Origin: a virus
Reading direction: 5' to 3' (one strand)
DNA: 21,515 bases
Virus record (IMG/VR): IMGVR_UViG_3300043444_000331
Span: 1-21,515 of that record
Of the stretch, positions 13,901 through 21,515 are shown piece after piece; position 1 is the first letter of the stretch; every line of letters starts with the position of its first letter. Position numbers and translations under genes: made by a program. Below the pieces are notes generated by a model. That model made no database searches and had not been told where the DNA came from. It saw only the letters and a program-made list of their open reading frames with translations.

Positions 13901-16900
13901 CTAAAAATACCGTTGATACAAGTTCTTCGGTTATAACAAAGATCGTTAACAGAGGTTTGATATATTCTCCGACCTTGATAATGACCAATCCACCAGGATT
14001 ATCAACTGACCTAGCCAATGCTAAAACATTATTGTTGGCCAACGTTGACTATATCAAAGACGAAACAGTAGCTTGGATCAACGCACAGATCGCCGGTGTT
14101 ATATCACCGTTCACTGGATCATTTGTATATGATTCAATAACCTGTGCTCGAGACGTTGGCTTTATCTGCGAAGCAGTGGCCTACGACTTAGTCTACGGTG
14201 GAAACAGTCAAACTAGAGATGCCGGATTAAAATACTACGACGGTGTTGGTTCAGCTATCACTAACCAAATTACCGGTCAGGTCACTGAAACTGCTGCGGC
14301 ATTAGATTACACAAAGTATTTGATTAAACAGGTAATCCAAAACTTAGCACCAGCATCATCTTATTCTACTACACCAAGAGTCACAGGAACAGGTGCTACT
14401 GCAACAGAAGCTGCTACTGTAGAAACATTAATGGCTAATTTAGTAGCCACTGTCAGTGGCGGTGTTGGATCTGCTCCGGCAGAAACATTACCAAACTTAG
14501 GATCTTATTCTTATACCGCAGCATTGTTAACAGCAAGAACAGCATTGCAAACCAATAAGTCAACGATACAAACACAGACTATTGGGTTCGTCAACGTCAA
14601 CGCAAACTTGTATGAAATACTAATGCCTGGTAATAGATCTATCCTAGGCAATGACTTTACACAGGTCAACGACATGGGCTATGGTATTTTTGCTACCAAC
14701 GGCGCTTTAGTTGAAGCTGTGTCGATGTTCACATACTATTGCTACACTTCATACTATTCGTTGAACGGTGCTCAGATTCGTTCTGTGGCAGGTTCGTCAG
14801 CACACGGCGTATATGCTTTAGTTGCAGAAGGTTCAGACCCGCTGGAAGTTTCAACTCCTACAACAATGTATTTCGATGTAGCTCAAAGAGTTGATTGCTA
14901 TTATCCAAGTCCAAGCTATGCTAACACCACAGGCGGTTTGTTTATCTATGTAACCAATTACGATTATGAACCACTTAATAACTCAGAACTAGAAGTTGAT
15001 CATGGTAATTTGATCTACAGATATCCAGTTACTTCTGTTACCACAGCTGACCTACCAACAGGTGTTGCTAGATTAAACTTAACCAGCGATACCACAGGAA
15101 ACTTTGACGGATTGTATGCATCTATCGCAGACGGAACAAAGATGTCATTGAGATCTAATTCTCAAATCATCTTAACCGGCGACCTAGTTGAAGTAGCTGT
15201 TCGACCATCTACTGGTCTAGTATTAGCTGAATCGGAAGACGTATATCGTGTTCTACAGTTTGAAGACTACAGCGATACTAGAAACGAACCATATGGTGTT
15301 TTATTCACAGCAGGTTCGCCTGGAGTAATATCTTTAACTTCTACTGTAACAACTATCGCATCAAACGTTTGCACAACTAGTTCAAACCATAGATTGAGAC
15401 TGGGTGACAGATTCATTCCGACATCCACTGCCAACGGATTTACTTCTGGAACAACTTATTACATTATTGACGTTCCGGCATATAATCAATTTAAAGTTTC
15501 AACTTCTCCTTCGGGAAGTTCTGCTACATTAACTAACGGAACTGGACTTACTATCGTTGGAAGAAGAACTCATAGATTCTTAGAAAACTTTACAGTCAGT
15601 TTCACTACTACAGGAACTTTACCAACAGGTTATGCTATAGGAACTACCTACTATGTTATATCAGATGGATTAACTAACACTGATTTTAGATTAGCTGCTT
15701 CAGCCAACGGAACCCCTATAGTCATAGCCAGTGCAGGATCTGGAACACATAGACTGTTCATGGAAGGTCTGACTAAGACAACTCTTAGAGAAAACTACAA
15801 CTACATAGATTTTACATATTTCCAACCTGGAGAATATGTCTCGGGAACAACAGCAACCTGCACCGTAACAATAGCTTCTCCAGCAGTGGTTACCAGACTG
15901 TCACATGGATTTGCGGCAGGTGATGTCTTAAAATTCACAACCGATGGAAGTTTACCGACAGGTATCAGTTTAAACAAACACTACTTCGTTCTTTCAACAG
16001 GACTTACCACTGATACTTTTAGAATTTCTGAAGCTCCGGGCGGCACGGCCGTTGATACTTCTGGTTCACAATCCGGAACACATACTGTAGGTAAGGTAAC
16101 AGGTAGAGCAGGCGATACTAATTTCGCAGTGGTAGCTCTAAGCCCTGCAGACACTGCCAGAGCCGACGGAAGTAAATTTGTATTCCGTGGCGAAGAATAT
16201 ATCGTTTCTAACTACGAAAACGAAACAGATACAGGACAACCATACGGTAGAGTTACACTTAATAGAGCTCTAGTTGATCCGATAAATGCCTATCAAAATT
16301 CACATACGATCAAAGCAGGTGTTCCTATCAGATCGGATGGCGCTGATGGTTCTCTAACTATTCGTATTTCGTTAACTCGTGTAACCGGTCATGATTTGTT
16401 AGAAATCGGAACAGGTTCTTATGCCGACACTAACTATCCAAACGAAATTTACGGGCCGCCAGTTAATGCTGTTAACGATGCTAACGAAGTCGAAGAACGT
16501 AGCGTAGGTCGTGTATTCTATGTAACCACTGACCAATTTGGTAACTTTAGAGTTGGACCTTACTTCAGCGTTGACCAAGGAACTGGTAGAGTATCGTTCT
16601 CAGCGGCTATCGCTCTAAGTAACTTAGACGGTATTGGTTTCAAACGTGGTGTGCCAATCTCAGAGTTCTCAACAGACTCCGGAATGACTGACAACGCCAC
16701 AGACACTGTGCCTACAGAGAATGCTACTAGAACATATATCGATAGAAGATTAGGTCTATCACACAGCGGTAGTCCAGTAGTCAGTGCCAGTTTAATACCC
16801 CCAGTCAGCGGAGGCTTTATGGCCCTAGACGGTCAGTTAGGCATGAAGGGAACCATGGATCTTAATAATAACAAGATCATCAACCTTTCAAACCCAACTA

Positions 16901-18282
16901 ATCCGCAGGACGCTGTTAACTTAAGAAGCTTGACATTTAATAACTTACAAGAATTTACAGTAACAGATGTTCAAGCAGCCGATGTTATCACATTCACTGG
17001 CTCTGGAAACAGTGCCATCAATGCTAGGATCATTGGTGATATTTCTTTTGAATTAAGATCGGGTGTTGACAGTGCAGTAAATCAAATCGATGCTCAGATC
17101 CAAGCAGGTGCTATCCTTAATGCTGATGTTAATGCTTCAGCGGCTATCGATCAAAGTAAGCTGAACATGAATGCTGCTACCACCAGGGGTAACGCCACTG
17201 GTATTACACAGGCAGATAGAGGACTAGCAAGTTTTGATTCTAATCAGTTTGATGCGACCAGTGGTTGGATATCTGTTAAGAATAACGGAATATTAACTAG
17301 CAAAATTGAACAGATCGGAACAAAGACTGTTTTAGGTAACTCCGGACTAAGCACAGCCAACGTAGCAGCAGTGGCATTTACCACAGTGGTCAACGACGGT
17401 GGTGCTGTTAAGAAAACACAATATAGTTCATCTGGCTTCTTAAGAAGAACAGGCGGCACAGGTGCATCCGACGGCGACTACACTGTGATCGATTCTGCTG
17501 CTGGTTCAAGTTCATCTGTCGAAGCTAGCAAACTTATCGTAAGAGACAGCAATGGTGACTTCGGTGGAAGGACTGCTGATCTTCAATCATTGAAGATCGA
17601 CACTAACCTAGCTGTTGATACTGCAACTGCTGGATCAGGCGGCTACATTAGATTCTATGGTTATAACACAGCAGGTGGTATTCTAATATCAGATGGAACA
17701 TTGGCTATCGATAAGAAAACCGCTTACTGGAACGATGCACATAACTTTAAAACACAGAACGGTGTTAGCGATGCGCCTATTACCTGTTCAAGTGTGCAGA
17801 CAACTGCATTAACCACTGGTGGTAATACTACATCAGGAACTATCACAGGACGTTGGACTCTAACAGGAACATCACCAAACGAATCAAGATTACAGGCAAC
17901 ATATTCCGCCGACCTAGCAGAATACTACGAAGGCGACAAAGAATACGAAGTAGGCACAGTTCTTGTGTTTGGTGGTGACAAAGAAGTTACTACTACGAAC
18001 ATCAAAGGTGATACCAGAGTAGCTGGTGTTGTTTCTAACACCGCAGCGTTTGTCATGTATGATGCTTGTCCAGGATTTAAGAACTTGGTCGCACTACAAG
18101 GGCGTGTTCCTTGTCGTGTAGCAGGAAAAATTAAGAAAGGCGATCTGTTAATAACATCATCAATAGCTGGTGTTGCAATAGCCGCTGTAGATGTGAAGGT
18201 AGGAACTGTGGTCGGTAAGGCCTTACAAGACTACGACTCAGATCATATTGGAACAATTGAAATTGCGGTAGGGAGAACATAA
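10939..18282 (+). CDS. giant multi-domain tail/fibre structural protein
   Basis: 2447 residues. Residues 1-38 carry the anchor motif (VIDIGSVGNDGTGD, FRKVNDNFREL). A GPLILSRNP segment and a pectate-lyase-like beginning (ALSGQDDRPGVS, residue ~215) follow, with Gly-rich strands at 389-440 and SGIYEENYPLRVPQNTSIVGD near 535, the pattern of right-handed beta-helix tail proteins. Three copies of a CxRDxG module begin at about 655, 915 and 1062. An MPGNRSILGND segment lies at ~1229. Three beta repeats with GTTYY/PTG/GTHR run from ~1469 to 1720. The C-terminal ~120 residues (DLAEYYEGD, VALQGRVPCRVAGKIKKGD) form a domain I recall as a frequent end of aquatic-phage tail proteins. Role: virion adhesion or baseplate-attached fibre (inference). 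AGGAAG lies before the ATG; a late-type promoter is upstream. No frameshift seen. Confidence 0.85.
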   Translation: MARKVIDIGSVGNDGTGDSIRDSFRKVNDNFRELYSSLGLGERLTFIALDDTPTTYVGQENAVLAVNRTTDGLKFKQIAAGTGIVIDNLTNESEIRISTQFSEISGDPSPQLGGDLSARSGGNQWRIKDLTTPVSADEASNKGYTDTKISKAGVDAIDPATGLVNPSFGRMSGPLILSRNPIPEDDTIYGGLVAATKAYVDNSSFGSVTNLYVALSGQDDRPGVSPALQGRALAYAYRTLEAALKRAEEIQLESRLELGPYQKLLTFNNGAGTCTLTDIDSSPTSGIGFAATVKMSIDTITANNNGVNYNVGDRLTLSGGTVASGGGPAVIEVLSTATTPGAIVTFRIISTGVYTVLPGATGITTTTDSAFGSGATFDVTYKVNSVAITNGGSGYSLVSVRITGGGGTGAFGTAVVSGGVITSIVIDDQGSGFTTLPTIIADLPRFLIRTDNYRTDFTGDVLTNTPTAYRGRDIREGLYLKGLNSGALAQILAHSGALDSGGNEIFDVDIKYGAFEIGEPIMYGDAARQTQVTVLVESGIYEENYPLRVPQNTSIVGDEFRRVIIRPRQGTSSSPWAFMKFRRDLENDGLTTADRLFGYHYLQNTAQPVYPKVDNKGAYRLAAQLLTLNRIFLAEETVAWIDDQISSGTAPFTTTFTYNSATCKRDASLIIDALIFDLKYGGYARTISAALKYYQNASGRIAITTQLSQTLAAVDRLNVIARQVVNNVAVTVSQSDFSQVIDTAYIAESGAIDVIDDLFVALKDVMDGSGSVNYPKENDQMDVFLANDAVRWQAITAQGHGGFMCVLDPEGQILAKSPYAQECASFSKSIDAQTFAGGIFVDGFAGNLEFKITNVVSSTRLEVTGLDRYPQLPCSFIYLDTVYRINYIRDFVYNKDGSSATFVLDETTQWPYSLFSYNESICNRDVGLIIDGLGYDVVFQTNYHSRKAGSTYRLANAEVVIDSQKDLTIRAIEYAHTLAKDTVADTTSKNTVDTSSSVITKIVNRGLIYSPTLIMTNPPGLSTDLANAKTLLLANVDYIKDETVAWINAQIAGVISPFTGSFVYDSITCARDVGFICEAVAYDLVYGGNSQTRDAGLKYYDGVGSAITNQITGQVTETAAALDYTKYLIKQVIQNLAPASSYSTTPRVTGTGATATEAATVETLMANLVATVSGGVGSAPAETLPNLGSYSYTAALLTARTALQTNKSTIQTQTIGFVNVNANLYEILMPGNRSILGNDFTQVNDMGYGIFATNGALVEAVSMFTYYCYTSYYSLNGAQIRSVAGSSAHGVYALVAEGSDPLEVSTPTTMYFDVAQRVDCYYPSPSYANTTGGLFIYVTNYDYEPLNNSELEVDHGNLIYRYPVTSVTTADLPTGVARLNLTSDTTGNFDGLYASIADGTKMSLRSNSQIILTGDLVEVAVRPSTGLVLAESEDVYRVLQFEDYSDTRNEPYGVLFTAGSPGVISLTSTVTTIASNVCTTSSNHRLRLGDRFIPTSTANGFTSGTTYYIIDVPAYNQFKVSTSPSGSSATLTNGTGLTIVGRRTHRFLENFTVSFTTTGTLPTGYAIGTTYYVISDGLTNTDFRLAASANGTPIVIASAGSGTHRLFMEGLTKTTLRENYNYIDFTYFQPGEYVSGTTATCTVTIASPAVVTRLSHGFAAGDVLKFTTDGSLPTGISLNKHYFVLSTGLTTDTFRISEAPGGTAVDTSGSQSGTHTVGKVTGRAGDTNFAVVALSPADTARADGSKFVFRGEEYIVSNYENETDTGQPYGRVTLNRALVDPINAYQNSHTIKAGVPIRSDGADGSLTIRISLTRVTGHDLLEIGTGSYADTNYPNEIYGPPVNAVNDANEVEERSVGRVFYVTTDQFGNFRVGPYFSVDQGTGRVSFSAAIALSNLDGIGFKRGVPISEFSTDSGMTDNATDTVPTENATRTYIDRRLGLSHSGSPVVSASLIPPVSGGFMALDGQLGMKGTMDLNNNKIINLSNPTNPQDAVNLRSLTFNNLQEFTVTDVQAADVITFTGSGNSAINARIIGDISFELRSGVDSAVNQIDAQIQAGAILNADVNASAAIDQSKLNMNAATTRGNATGITQADRGLASFDSNQFDATSGWISVKNNGILTSKIEQIGTKTVLGNSGLSTANVAAVAFTTVVNDGGAVKKTQYSSSGFLRRTGGTGASDGDYTVIDSAAGSSSSVEASKLIVRDSNGDFGGRTADLQSLKIDTNLAVDTATAGSGGYIRFYGYNTAGGILISDGTLAIDKKTAYWNDAHNFKTQNGVSDAPITCSSVQTTALTTGGNTTSGTITGRWTLTGTSPNESRLQATYSADLAEYYEGDKEYEVGTVLVFGGDKEVTTTNIKGDTRVAGVVSNTAAFVMYDACPGFKNLVALQGRVPCRVAGKIKKGDLLITSSIAGVAIAAVDVKVGTVVGKALQDYDSDHIGTIEIAVGRT

Positions 18283-20147
18283 TGCCATTAGAACAGATAA
18301 CATCAGGCTCACCACCGTTACTTTGGAGTAACGTTAATGACGCATTTACTAAAATTAATGCTAACTTTGAAACATTAGCAGCGTCTATCAGTGGGGGCGG
18401 ATCGTTAATCGATTTTGAACAGTTTGATAATAATTTAATACCGACTACCTCAAATACGATCCGGTTAGGCGATATCATCAAACCATGGAAACGATTGCAC
18501 GTTGACAGTTATAGAGATAACTTAACTGATACCATGAACGGCCTTTGGTTAGGACCAGCTCACATTAAAGGAATCGATACTAGCATAGATCTTCCTGCTG
18601 GTTCTATGGTTAACGGAAATTTAATCATTGATCCAGAAAAAACTTTCTTCAAGCGTGTATCAGTTGACGACTTTAATGTCATCGAAGCTAACGAATTTAG
18701 TGATACTCTAAATCTTACAGCCGGAACTGCGATGCAGTTGGTAGTGGATAGTTCAGCAGAAAGAATCACGATCAACAATGCTGGTGTAACAGGATTAGTG
18801 GGAGGGACTGCTATATCAGTTAGTGCTGCCACAGGCAACATCACTGTAACTAACACAGGTGTTACCAGCTTAACAAATTCAACTTCATTGCCCAGTGGAC
18901 TAACTGCCGGTTCTGGAATTTCTGTAAGTGCTGCCACTGGCGGAGTTTTAATTACCAACACAGGTGTGTTAGAAGTCCAACAAGGTTTCGGTATCACAGT
19001 ATCAACAGATCTTGCTACAGGTATCGCAACAATTTCAAACTCTGCCCCGGCGCAGGTTACATTTAGAAACTATGTGATCAATGGAGATACACTAAACCCG
19101 ATCGTAGCTGACAGCACATCAGACACCATGTATATCAACACAGGTTACGGACTGATCACTACTAAAGATGTGGCCACAGACACAATTAATATTTCCTTAA
19201 ACCAAAGAATAGATATTAATGGTTCTGTGTTCGGTGATGATTCATCGATATTAGTAGACGGTGTTAACAATTATATCTATGGTAATGTTTCAGCAACAAC
19301 GCTAAGGACAAGTGAAACGAGCATCTCTCTTGGATATCGGGCTAGAGCTTCAAGCAGCACTGGATATAGCGTAGGCATTGGTTGGCAAGCAGGTTTAACT
19401 AACCAAAATGGTTATGCAATAGCTATCGGGCAACAGGCTGGAGAAACCTCTCAGGGAACAAGCTCAATAGCATTTGGACCTCAGGCAGGACAGACTAGCC
19501 AAGGAAGCATTGCCGTTGCTATTGGTCAGAGCGCAGGTGAAACCAGTCAAGGTTCTTCCGGAATAGCGATTGGTTATTATGCCGGCAAGGACACTCAAGA
19601 TTCAGGGGCAGTTGCCATAGGTTATACCGCAGCTCAAATTACACAAGGTCAAGCAGGTGTAGCAATTGGTTGGAGTGCTGGTCAAACCAATCAAGGCGAC
19701 TATGCTATCGCCATTGGTTATAGAGCAGGTTTTACAAATCAAAATTCAAGTTCCATAGTATTAAATGCCAGCGGCGCGGCACTAGAAGCAGCAGCCGCTG
19801 GATTATATATTAATCCAATACGTTCATCCGGCAACGGCCGACCACTGATGTATGACACGACCACCAGTGAACTATTTTCAAGTAACGTATTAGAATTCGT
19901 AGGCAGCACTATCTCAACCAGCGATTCTAGTGCTGTGCAGTTTGATAGTCCGGTTAATTTTCAAACTTCTATTATCATTGACGGAAATACAACATTTAAA
20001 GACAGTTTGATTATTTCTAGCGGTGACATAACGTTTCCGGATTCAAGCAAACAAACAGGCGCTGCGATCAGTATTGCAGAATTGAAATCGTTAGTGGCAG
20101 CGGCTGCTACCTATGCTGATTTCCAAACAGCTATAGCGGCATTATAA
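18282..20147 (+). CDS. tail/fibre protein with YadA-head-type repeats
   Basis: 621 residues; its ATG shares one base with the preceding stop (TAATG), behind an AGGGAGA site. The N-terminus is a divergent form of the shared anchor (NVNDAFTKINANFETL). Residues ~175-255 hold repeated ISVSAATG..T.TNTGV strands. Residues 361-488 are eight 16-residue units with the AIGxxAG core of YadA-type trimeric adhesin heads (Hep_Hag), normally a left-handed beta-roll. The C-terminus contains FPDSSKQTGA, similar to a common fibre motif, and a helical TYADFQTAIAAL end. It is probably a trimeric fibre that contacts the host surface; it follows the giant protein in the same operon. Confidence 0.82.
   Translation: MPLEQITSGSPPLLWSNVNDAFTKINANFETLAASISGGGSLIDFEQFDNNLIPTTSNTIRLGDIIKPWKRLHVDSYRDNLTDTMNGLWLGPAHIKGIDTSIDLPAGSMVNGNLIIDPEKTFFKRVSVDDFNVIEANEFSDTLNLTAGTAMQLVVDSSAERITINNAGVTGLVGGTAISVSAATGNITVTNTGVTSLTNSTSLPSGLTAGSGISVSAATGGVLITNTGVLEVQQGFGITVSTDLATGIATISNSAPAQVTFRNYVINGDTLNPIVADSTSDTMYINTGYGLITTKDVATDTINISLNQRIDINGSVFGDDSSILVDGVNNYIYGNVSATTLRTSETSISLGYRARASSSTGYSVGIGWQAGLTNQNGYAIAIGQQAGETSQGTSSIAFGPQAGQTSQGSIAVAIGQSAGETSQGSSGIAIGYYAGKDTQDSGAVAIGYTAAQITQGQAGVAIGWSAGQTNQGDYAIAIGYRAGFTNQNSSSIVLNASGAALEAAAAGLYINPIRSSGNGRPLMYDTTTSELFSSNVLEFVGSTISTSDSSAVQFDSPVNFQTSIIIDGNTTFKDSLIISSGDITFPDSSKQTGAAISIAELKSLVAAAATYADFQTAIAAL
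19362..19745 (+). repeat. eight 48-base coding repeats (16-residue units)
   Basis: Eight consecutive in-frame units, each with the pattern xxAIAIGxxAGxTxQG, e.g. SIAVAIGQSAGETSQG. DNA-level identity is moderate, so the units are old rather than freshly duplicated. The pattern is that of YadA/Hia head repeats. Confidence 0.85.
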
Positions 20148-20160
20148 TTGGAGCGGATAG

Positions 20161-20418
20161 ATGGCTAAACAATCAATAAACATAGGCGCAACAGCAAACG
20201 ATAGGACCGGTGATAGCCTTAGAGCCGCTTTCAACAAAGTTAATGCTAATTTTACAGAGCTATATGCAAGACCAGTTCCTTCGACAAGTCAAGGCGCATT
20301 AGGTGACGTTAAAGGAATGGTAGCTGTAGACTACAACTATTTGTATATCTGTGTAGCAGATTATGACGACAGCACAGTTATTTGGAAGCGTATTCCTTGG
20401 CCAGATGATACCTGGTAA
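20161..20418 (+). CDS. minimal anchor-plus-tip tail protein (85 residues)
   Basis: Residues 1-36 repeat the shared anchor almost exactly (INIGATANDRTGD, AFNKVNANFTELY). Only about 45 residues follow, containing GDVKGMVAVDYNYLYICVAD and ending IWKRIPWPDDTW. This looks like a small beta module rich in Tyr and Trp, broadly like the Trp-rich end of the protein at 2288. GGAG is seven bases before the ATG. It appears to be a reduced member of the family: anchor and one small end domain. Probably a virion protein; partner and ligand unknown. Confidence 0.75.
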   Translation: MAKQSINIGATANDRTGDSLRAAFNKVNANFTELYARPVPSTSQGALGDVKGMVAVDYNYLYICVADYDDSTVIWKRIPWPDDTW

Positions 20419-20421
20419 ATA
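20414..20421 (+). promoter_or_regulatory. possible late-type promoter element (GGTAAATA)
   Basis: The TAAATA core overlaps the TAA stop of the 85-residue gene and lies 19 bases before the next ATG. The overlap with a stop codon makes a chance match more likely than for the other boxes. Confidence 0.3.
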
Positions 20422-20439
20422 TTAAAGAGAGCGTAAATT

Positions 20440-20988
20440 ATGGCTATACAGACAATCAACATAGGTAATCAAGTAAACGATGGTTTAGGTGATGACCTAC
20501 GCACGGCATTTGAAAAAGTTAATGCCAATTTCTCAGAGTTAGTATCTAATGTGTTTACCACTGCTTCTAACATCGGTGACACAGGCACAGGGCTGTTTAA
20601 GCAGAAAGTGGGTGCCGATCTACAGTTTAAGAAATTAGTATCAGGAACTAAGATCTTAATCGACGATGCTCCAAATTCAGTTATTATCAATAACACAGCA
20701 CCTGATGCATTTACTAGGATTGATACCAACGCTGGAACAGTAAGTGCAGGAACGTTCCAACAGATCACTATACAAGGCGGCGACGATATCGATGTCACAG
20801 CATTAGGATCTGTGATCACAGTTAGCAATGTTATTCCTGTAACCAGCATTTTAACTACCTATGACTTCGGTCCTATAACAGGAGCATTTACAAATTCATC
20901 TCAACTAGCACTGGCTTTTTCAAACGTTGATTTTGGAACAGTTACTACACCTTCTACAGTCAATCTTGATTGCGGTAGTATCGTTTAA
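20440..20988 (+). CDS. anchor-type tail protein (182 residues)
   Basis: The N-terminus is again the anchor (TINIGNQVNDGLGDDLRTAF, EKVNANFSELVSN). Beta-strands typical of phage fibres follow (FKKLVSGTKILIDDAPNSVII, TFQQITIQGGDDIDV, LGSVITVSNV), then a C-terminal part (TTYDFGPITG, SNVDFGTVTTPSTVNLDCGSIV) that may be a small tip domain. No catalytic motif. The next gene has AAGGAG overlapping this gene's stop. Its place between two other tail proteins makes it a virion component by context. Confidence 0.75.
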   Translation: MAIQTINIGNQVNDGLGDDLRTAFEKVNANFSELVSNVFTTASNIGDTGTGLFKQKVGADLQFKKLVSGTKILIDDAPNSVIINNTAPDAFTRIDTNAGTVSAGTFQQITIQGGDDIDVTALGSVITVSNVIPVTSILTTYDFGPITGAFTNSSQLALAFSNVDFGTVTTPSTVNLDCGSIV

Positions 20989-21000
20989 GGAGCAGGCTAG

Positions 21001-21515
21001 ATGGCTATTACTTGGCTAACACCAGCAGGAAGCCTAGGAACAATCACTGAACGTGTGATTCAAAACATCACGGTCTCAGCAATAACGAACACATCAAATC
21101 CTGTTACCTATTCAGTGATATCTGGTTCTTTGCCTAGAGGCTTGAGACTCAGCGGAAATAAAATCGTTGGTTCTCCTGTCGAAGTTAGAAAATATACCGA
21201 AAGTAGATTCGTTATCCGTGCATCGGATTCAGTAGACATAGAAGATCGAACATTCAGTATCTCCGTCGACGGGTCCGATATCCCTCAATGGATAACTAGA
21301 GAAGGATTTTTAAATGTTGGTTTCGGAGATGCATATTTTGTTTTAGACAATAGTTATGTTAACTTCGCGCTAGACGTTTACGATCCAGATTTAAATGCTG
21401 GAGAAGTTTTAAAATTTTATCTCACTCCCACAGGAGGAGAATTACCTCCAGGTCTTAGCATCAGCGAAGATGGTGTGATTTCTGGATACACTGATCCTAT
21501 ATTTGCTGTTGAATA
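21001..21515 (+). CDS. Ig/cadherin-like repeat tail protein (5' part only)
   Basis: 171 residues are visible before the window ends with the frame open. AAGGAG (20987-20992) lies eight bases before the ATG. Two putative-Ig (He_PIG-type) units can be recognised: VTYSVISGSLPRGLRLSGNK with IVGSP around residues 37-60, and LPPGLSISEDGVISGYTDP near residues 149-167, with ISVDGSDIPQW between. Such xLPxGLxLxxxGxIxGxP units are adhesion repeats. It does not carry the anchor motif, but begins ITWLTPAGSLGTI. Likely another surface or tail protein; total length unknown. Confidence 0.8.
   Translation, partial: MAITWLTPAGSLGTITERVIQNITVSAITNTSNPVTYSVISGSLPRGLRLSGNKIVGSPVEVRKYTESRFVIRASDSVDIEDRTFSISVDGSDIPQWITREGFLNVGFGDAYFVLDNSYVNFALDVYDPDLNAGEVLKFYLTPTGGELPPGLSISEDGVISGYTDPIFAVE

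Noticed and set aside
10939-20147. Iron-binding HxH fibre tip like T4 gp37, to link the iron genes to the virion
   Set aside because: Reading the giant and 621-residue proteins I found no HxH repeats, so there is no sequence support for iron-loaded fibres.
1-21515. tRNA genes, CRISPR arrays, insertion sequences, integrase or attachment sites
   Set aside because: None seen by eye on either strand; isolated TTCGA-type strings did not extend to a cloverleaf and no spaced direct repeats occur outside coding repeats.

Overview
The window reads as part of a large, strictly lytic-type tailed phage genome of the T4-like kind found in aquatic environments (Caudoviricetes, myovirus with a complex tail). 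The evidence is tightly packed genes with 1-30 base overlaps, many small conserved genes, TAAATA-cored elements resembling T4 late promoters in front of several genes, and a long block of tail/fibre-type proteins. No terminase, portal or capsid gene lies in the window, so the placement rests on style and on these structural proteins. KdsA and other surface-glycan genes point to a Gram-negative host. The IscU, ErpA and IscA proteins look, from memory of the families, very close to beta/gamma-proteobacterial versions. No photosynthesis gene is present.

Layout. Positions 1-2253 hold the end of an unknown gene and three unrecognised small-to-medium phage genes; the last sits behind a perfect-consensus sigma70 promoter (TTGACA, 17 bases, TATAAT). 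Positions 2288-6985 run from a fibre-like structural protein through a putative sialyltransferase-like protein, a 6-pyruvoyl-tetrahydropterin-synthase-family enzyme, a 52-residue membrane protein, metal-dependent KDO-8-phosphate synthase (KdsA), a GT8-like glycosyltransferase and an unknown protein. A second strong promoter at 6982-7010 drives a UV damage endonuclease (UvsE). A minus-strand gene for a Lys/Ala/Pro-rich, AT-hook-ended protein overlaps the end of uvsE.

Positions 8308-10584 form the most unusual part. A Fe/Mn superoxide dismutase and a 37-residue membrane protein are followed by a compact iscU-erpA-iscA cassette and a 2-oxoglutarate/Fe(II) oxygenase, all coupled. This is an iron, Fe-S cluster and oxidative-stress module carried by a phage, without a cysteine desulfurase. 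A minus-strand zinc-ribbon protein closes it by convergent overlap.

From 10939 to the end lies the tail/fibre block: a 2447-residue multi-domain protein, a 621-residue protein with eight 16-residue YadA-head-type repeats, two short proteins, and the start of an Ig/cadherin-like protein. Three of these share a near-identical N-terminal motif (INIG..NDG.GD..R.AF.KVN.NF.EL) and the 621-residue protein has a divergent version. This suggests a common anchor joined to different distal modules.

How the genes may work together (inference): the phage remodels or uses surface glycan (KdsA, glycosyltransferases), repairs UV damage (UvsE), supports iron-sulfur and redox chemistry late in infection (SOD, IscU, ErpA, IscA), and builds an elaborate adhesion apparatus with paralogous anchors.
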